A stretch of DNA of 64,000 bases from Streptomyces justiciae (GTDB taxonomy: Bacteria; Actinomycetota; Actinomycetes; Streptomycetales; Streptomycetaceae), in the NCBI RefSeq assembly GCF_015163075.1, contig NZ_JADDXU010000004.1, forward strand, positions 372,001-436,000, read 5' to 3'. Positions 62,064-64,000 of the stretch are shown here, in pieces (position 1 is the stretch's first letter; each line of letters begins with the position of its first letter). Position numbers and translations under genes: made by a program. The notes beneath the pieces are model-generated. The model saw only the letters and a program-made list of their open reading frames with translations. It was not told the DNA's origin and did no database searches.

Positions 62064-63002
62064 GTGACCCGTTGGTCCGCCGCCCTGACCCAGGCCGGCA
62101 TCACCGACCCGCAGCTGCGGCGTTCCTACGACGCCCAGCGCAGGCTCGTGCGGCGCAACCGCCGTGAGGAGTATCTGGCGGTGAGGCTCCTGCTCCCGGC
62201 CCGGATCCACCCGGGTGTCATCGCGGCGGTCGCCTTCATGGACGAGACCGACAGACGCATCGACTCCGGCGACATCCGCACGCGACAGGACGCGCTCCGC
62301 ACCTGGGACCGACAGGCGACGGAAGCCCTGGTCGGCGAACCCACCGAGAACGAAACCCTCCGGGCCTTGGCGGACACGACACGACGCCACCCGGTCCTGG
62401 GCACGCAGGTACGGCACTTCCTGGACGGTGCACCGGTAGAAGCCAGCTGGTCCGGCTTCGCGACCGACGCGGACTTCCAGGACTACGTCGACCGCTACTC
62501 CCTGCCGGCCTTGATGCTGACGGCCTCACTCATCGGCCCGGAACCGGGCACCGAGCACTACGAAAGGTTCCTCCACGGATGCCGTCGCCTCATCGAGGCG
62601 ATGCAACGGACCGACTTCCTGGCCGACCTCGCCGAGGACGTCGACCAAGGCCGCGTCGGCATCCCCAAGGACGAACTGGACCGACATGGGCTGGACTTCG
62701 ACAGCCTCCGCGACAGACCAGGGGCCTGCGCACCGGCACTGGCCCGCCTCGTGGACGAACAGGCGGCGAGCGCGGACGCCGTGCTCTCGGACTGCCGACA
62801 CCTGCCCGAACTGGTCGTCCCGCCGTACCGGCCGTTCCTGAGCACCCTGATCTCGGTCCAGACATTGCGCCTTGACGCCGTGAAACGCAACCACACCACC
62901 ATCCTCCGAACCGGGGCAAGCCCAGCGACGTCGGCGGCACTGCGCGTTCTGTGGCGGGGGTATCGCGAGACACGGACCCGACAACACCGGCCGACAGGAT
63001 GA
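62064..63002 (+). CDS. Squalene/phytoene-synthase-like protein
   Basis: The 312-residue protein resembles trans-isoprenyl diphosphate (head-to-head) synthases: FMDETDRRID near residue 60 is a first acidic motif and DFLADLAEDVDQGRVGIPKDEL near 190-210 a second, similar to the DxxxD and GRxYLP regions of phytoene synthase. Both are degenerate compared with active enzymes. No prenyltransferase, desaturase or hopene gene is nearby, so it is an orphan and may not make a terpene. GTG at 62064 with GAGGAGAG is the start. Confidence 0.72.
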   Translation: MTRWSAALTQAGITDPQLRRSYDAQRRLVRRNRREEYLAVRLLLPARIHPGVIAAVAFMDETDRRIDSGDIRTRQDALRTWDRQATEALVGEPTENETLRALADTTRRHPVLGTQVRHFLDGAPVEASWSGFATDADFQDYVDRYSLPALMLTASLIGPEPGTEHYERFLHGCRRLIEAMQRTDFLADLAEDVDQGRVGIPKDELDRHGLDFDSLRDRPGACAPALARLVDEQAASADAVLSDCRHLPELVVPPYRPFLSTLISVQTLRLDAVKRNHTTILRTGASPATSAALRVLWRGYRETRTRQHRPTG

Positions 63003-63213
63003 GGTGGCTCATTCCTCGCGTTGCATGACGAGAGAGCTGAGACCGTCGCCCTGCTGGATCAGCACCTGCCGTGCCAGCGGGAACCGTGGAGCCTGGACGG
63101 CAGCTCTACATAGAGAGGGACGACGAAGAATCCGGGGAGGGAACGCCACCGCGGAGTGTGCCATCGCCGGCCTGAGGAATGATCTCGCTCAGAGGAAGCC
63201 GCACTCTGTGGCG

Positions 63214-63672
63214 TCAGTGGTGCCAAGCCCGTCCGCCCGTGTTGTGGATGAAGCGTTGCAGCACCTTCAGGGTGGTGAGGTATTCCTCGTCGGAGATGTC
63301 TGCGTGCCGTTCTGTCCAGAGTTCGTCCTGGAGGGCGGCGGCCTTGTCGTAGAACGCCCTGCCCTGAATCGTGAGGGTCAGGTGTCCCTCCGTGTCCTCG
63401 GTGATCCAGCCCTGGGTGATGGTCGTGTCGATCTCCGACTCCATGGTTTCCGGGCCGGTTTCCAGGTAGTTCTGGAGGAGGCGGGACACTTCCTCACGGG
63501 TCTTGGCGGTGTCGGCTCGTGCGACCTGGGCGAGGACCCACCACTGCGGTTGGGTGGTGCCGATTTCGGCGAGGGCGGACCGGGTGCGGGTGATGACGGC
63601 CTTGTAGGCAGCCCAACTCCAGTATCCGATGGGCTGCTTGATCAGTTCGGTGTCGCTGTGTGAGTACTGCAT
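63214..63672 (-). CDS. MarR-family-like winged-helix regulator
   Basis: The 152-residue protein has the helix-winged-helix layout of MarR proteins: TQPQWWVLAQVARADTAKTREEV in the recognition region and EDTEGHLTLTIQGRAFYDKAAA in the wing. It likely binds an inverted repeat 58-74 bp upstream (63730-63746) and may also control the divergent Rieske gene. The 211-bp interval 63003-63213 downstream holds no gene that I can support. Confidence 0.8.
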   Translation of the reverse strand: MQYSHSDTELIKQPIGYWSWAAYKAVITRTRSALAEIGTTQPQWWVLAQVARADTAKTREEVSRLLQNYLETGPETMESEIDTTITQGWITEDTEGHLTLTIQGRAFYDKAAALQDELWTERHADISDEEYLTTLKVLQRFIHNTGGRAWHH

Positions 63673-63729
63673 GGCAGGGACCTCTGCGTTGTCTGGGTTG
63701 GTTCGACGGGATCGACCGTAGAAGCTCGA

Positions 63730-63746
63730 CTTGACTTGAGGTCAAG
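63730..63746. promoter_or_regulatory. Inverted repeat upstream of the MarR-like gene
   Basis: CTTGAC-N5-GTCAAG, reading TTGACCTCAAG on the minus strand, lies in the 218-bp divergent region. It overlaps a possible -35 element (TTGACC) of the MarR-like gene and is a good candidate for its operator. Confidence 0.65.
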
Positions 63747-63890
63747 GGTCGTCAGTCGACGCGCCCGCTCGCGGACTCGGCGTGTCCTAGGTCCATGTGC
63801 CGAGGCCGAATGCGGCTTCGGGCGGGTTTCCGCGCGTGGTCGGGTCGCTAGCGTCGGCGTGGAGTCACGATCATGCACTCGAGGAGTTCG

Positions 63891-64000
63891 ATGCCCGCCA
63901 GCGGTTACACGTATCTCTGCAAGTTCGACGTACTGGAGCGGGACACTCCCCGGCGTTTCGAGGTGGAGGGTGTTCCCGTCAGCCTCGTTCTGGTCGAGGA
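63891..64000 (+). CDS. Start of a Rieske [2Fe-2S] ferredoxin-like gene, truncated by the window end
   Basis: The visible 36 codons read MPASGYTYLCKFDVLERD and then VEGVPVSLVLVE, matching the first strands of Rieske ferredoxins, where a conserved -VxxxPVxL(V/F)- segment precedes the Cys-His cluster motif. The cluster itself is beyond the window. GAGGAG lies four bases upstream of the ATG. Such genes usually begin an operon for a ring-hydroxylating oxygenase. Confidence 0.5.
   Translation, partial: MPASGYTYLCKFDVLERDTPRRFEVEGVPVSLVLVE

Noticed and set aside
63003..63213. Possible small gene between the synthase-like and MarR-like genes
   Set aside because: Open frames there are shadows with no ribosome-binding site or recognisable content.

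Overview
The window is high-GC actinobacterial DNA that looks like Streptomyces: codons end mostly in G or C, GTG and TTG starts are common, GTGA/ATGA stop-start overlaps recur, and the gene content is typical of that genus (ECF42-type sigma factor with a DGPF partner, MmyB-like regulator, mycothiol-dependent enzyme fold, DUF574 methyltransferase, sugar ABC importers without their own ATPase). No rRNA, tRNA, CRISPR array, transposase or prophage gene was seen. The assignment to Streptomyces is an inference from these features, not from a search.

Layout. 1-3.7 kb: a fatty acyl-AMP ligase, an acyl-CoA carboxylase beta subunit and the first codons of a possible carrier protein, probably the edge of a lipid or lipopeptide/polyketide locus that continues off the left end. 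3.9-14.4 kb: mixed genes (glyceraldehyde-3-phosphate dehydrogenase, GlxA-type regulator, AadA-like aminoglycoside nucleotidyltransferase, M48 protease, DHFR-like reductase, mycothiol-dependent enzyme with an MmyB-like regulator, luciferase-like oxidoreductase, ECF sigma/DGPF pair). 14.4-23.3 kb: a galactan-utilisation locus: secreted GH30 with a ricin-type lectin domain, GH42 beta-galactosidase, an ABC importer (lipoprotein and two permeases) and a divergent LacI regulator with two operators in the shared intergenic region. 23.5-27.7 kb: MMPL exporter, histidine kinase and response regulator. 27.9-31.7 kb: secreted serine hydrolase, secreted peptidase and an amidohydrolase. 31.8-42.5 kb: DEAD-box helicase, lipoprotein, PfkB kinase, P-loop kinase, TetR/dehydrogenase pair with twin operators, AraC/VOC pair, an aminoglycoside-kinase-like gene and a copper-type YcnI gene with a His/Met-rich membrane partner. 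42.5-46.8 kb: a tight three-gene operon encoding a cytoplasmic subtilase, an MBL-fold hydrolase and a patatin-like phospholipase. 46.8-51.6 kb: an orphan LuxR-type regulator, an MFS/LysR pair and an M20 amidohydrolase. 51.6-60.6 kb: a difructose-anhydride/inulin locus. 60.7-64 kb: small genes, a methyltransferase, a squalene/phytoene-synthase-like gene, a MarR regulator and the start of a Rieske ferredoxin.

The two most interesting regions are these. (1) The inulin/difructose-anhydride (DFA) locus at 51,645-60,624 combines a GH91 enzyme, an ABC importer, a LacI regulator, a GH172 (DUF2961) enzyme and a GH32 fructosidase. Together these could import DFA or short fructans and hydrolyse them to fructose. 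The GH91 protein has no signal peptide, and a separate 64-codon Tat-signal-like ORF sits just upstream of it. (2) The subtilase-MBL-patatin operon at 42,547-46,710 has the composition of a proteolysis-activated phospholipase or conflict system; this role is inference only.

A smaller recurring pattern is that three minus-strand genes (solute-binding protein, response regulator, helicase) are followed by degenerate direct repeats of their own 3' ends.
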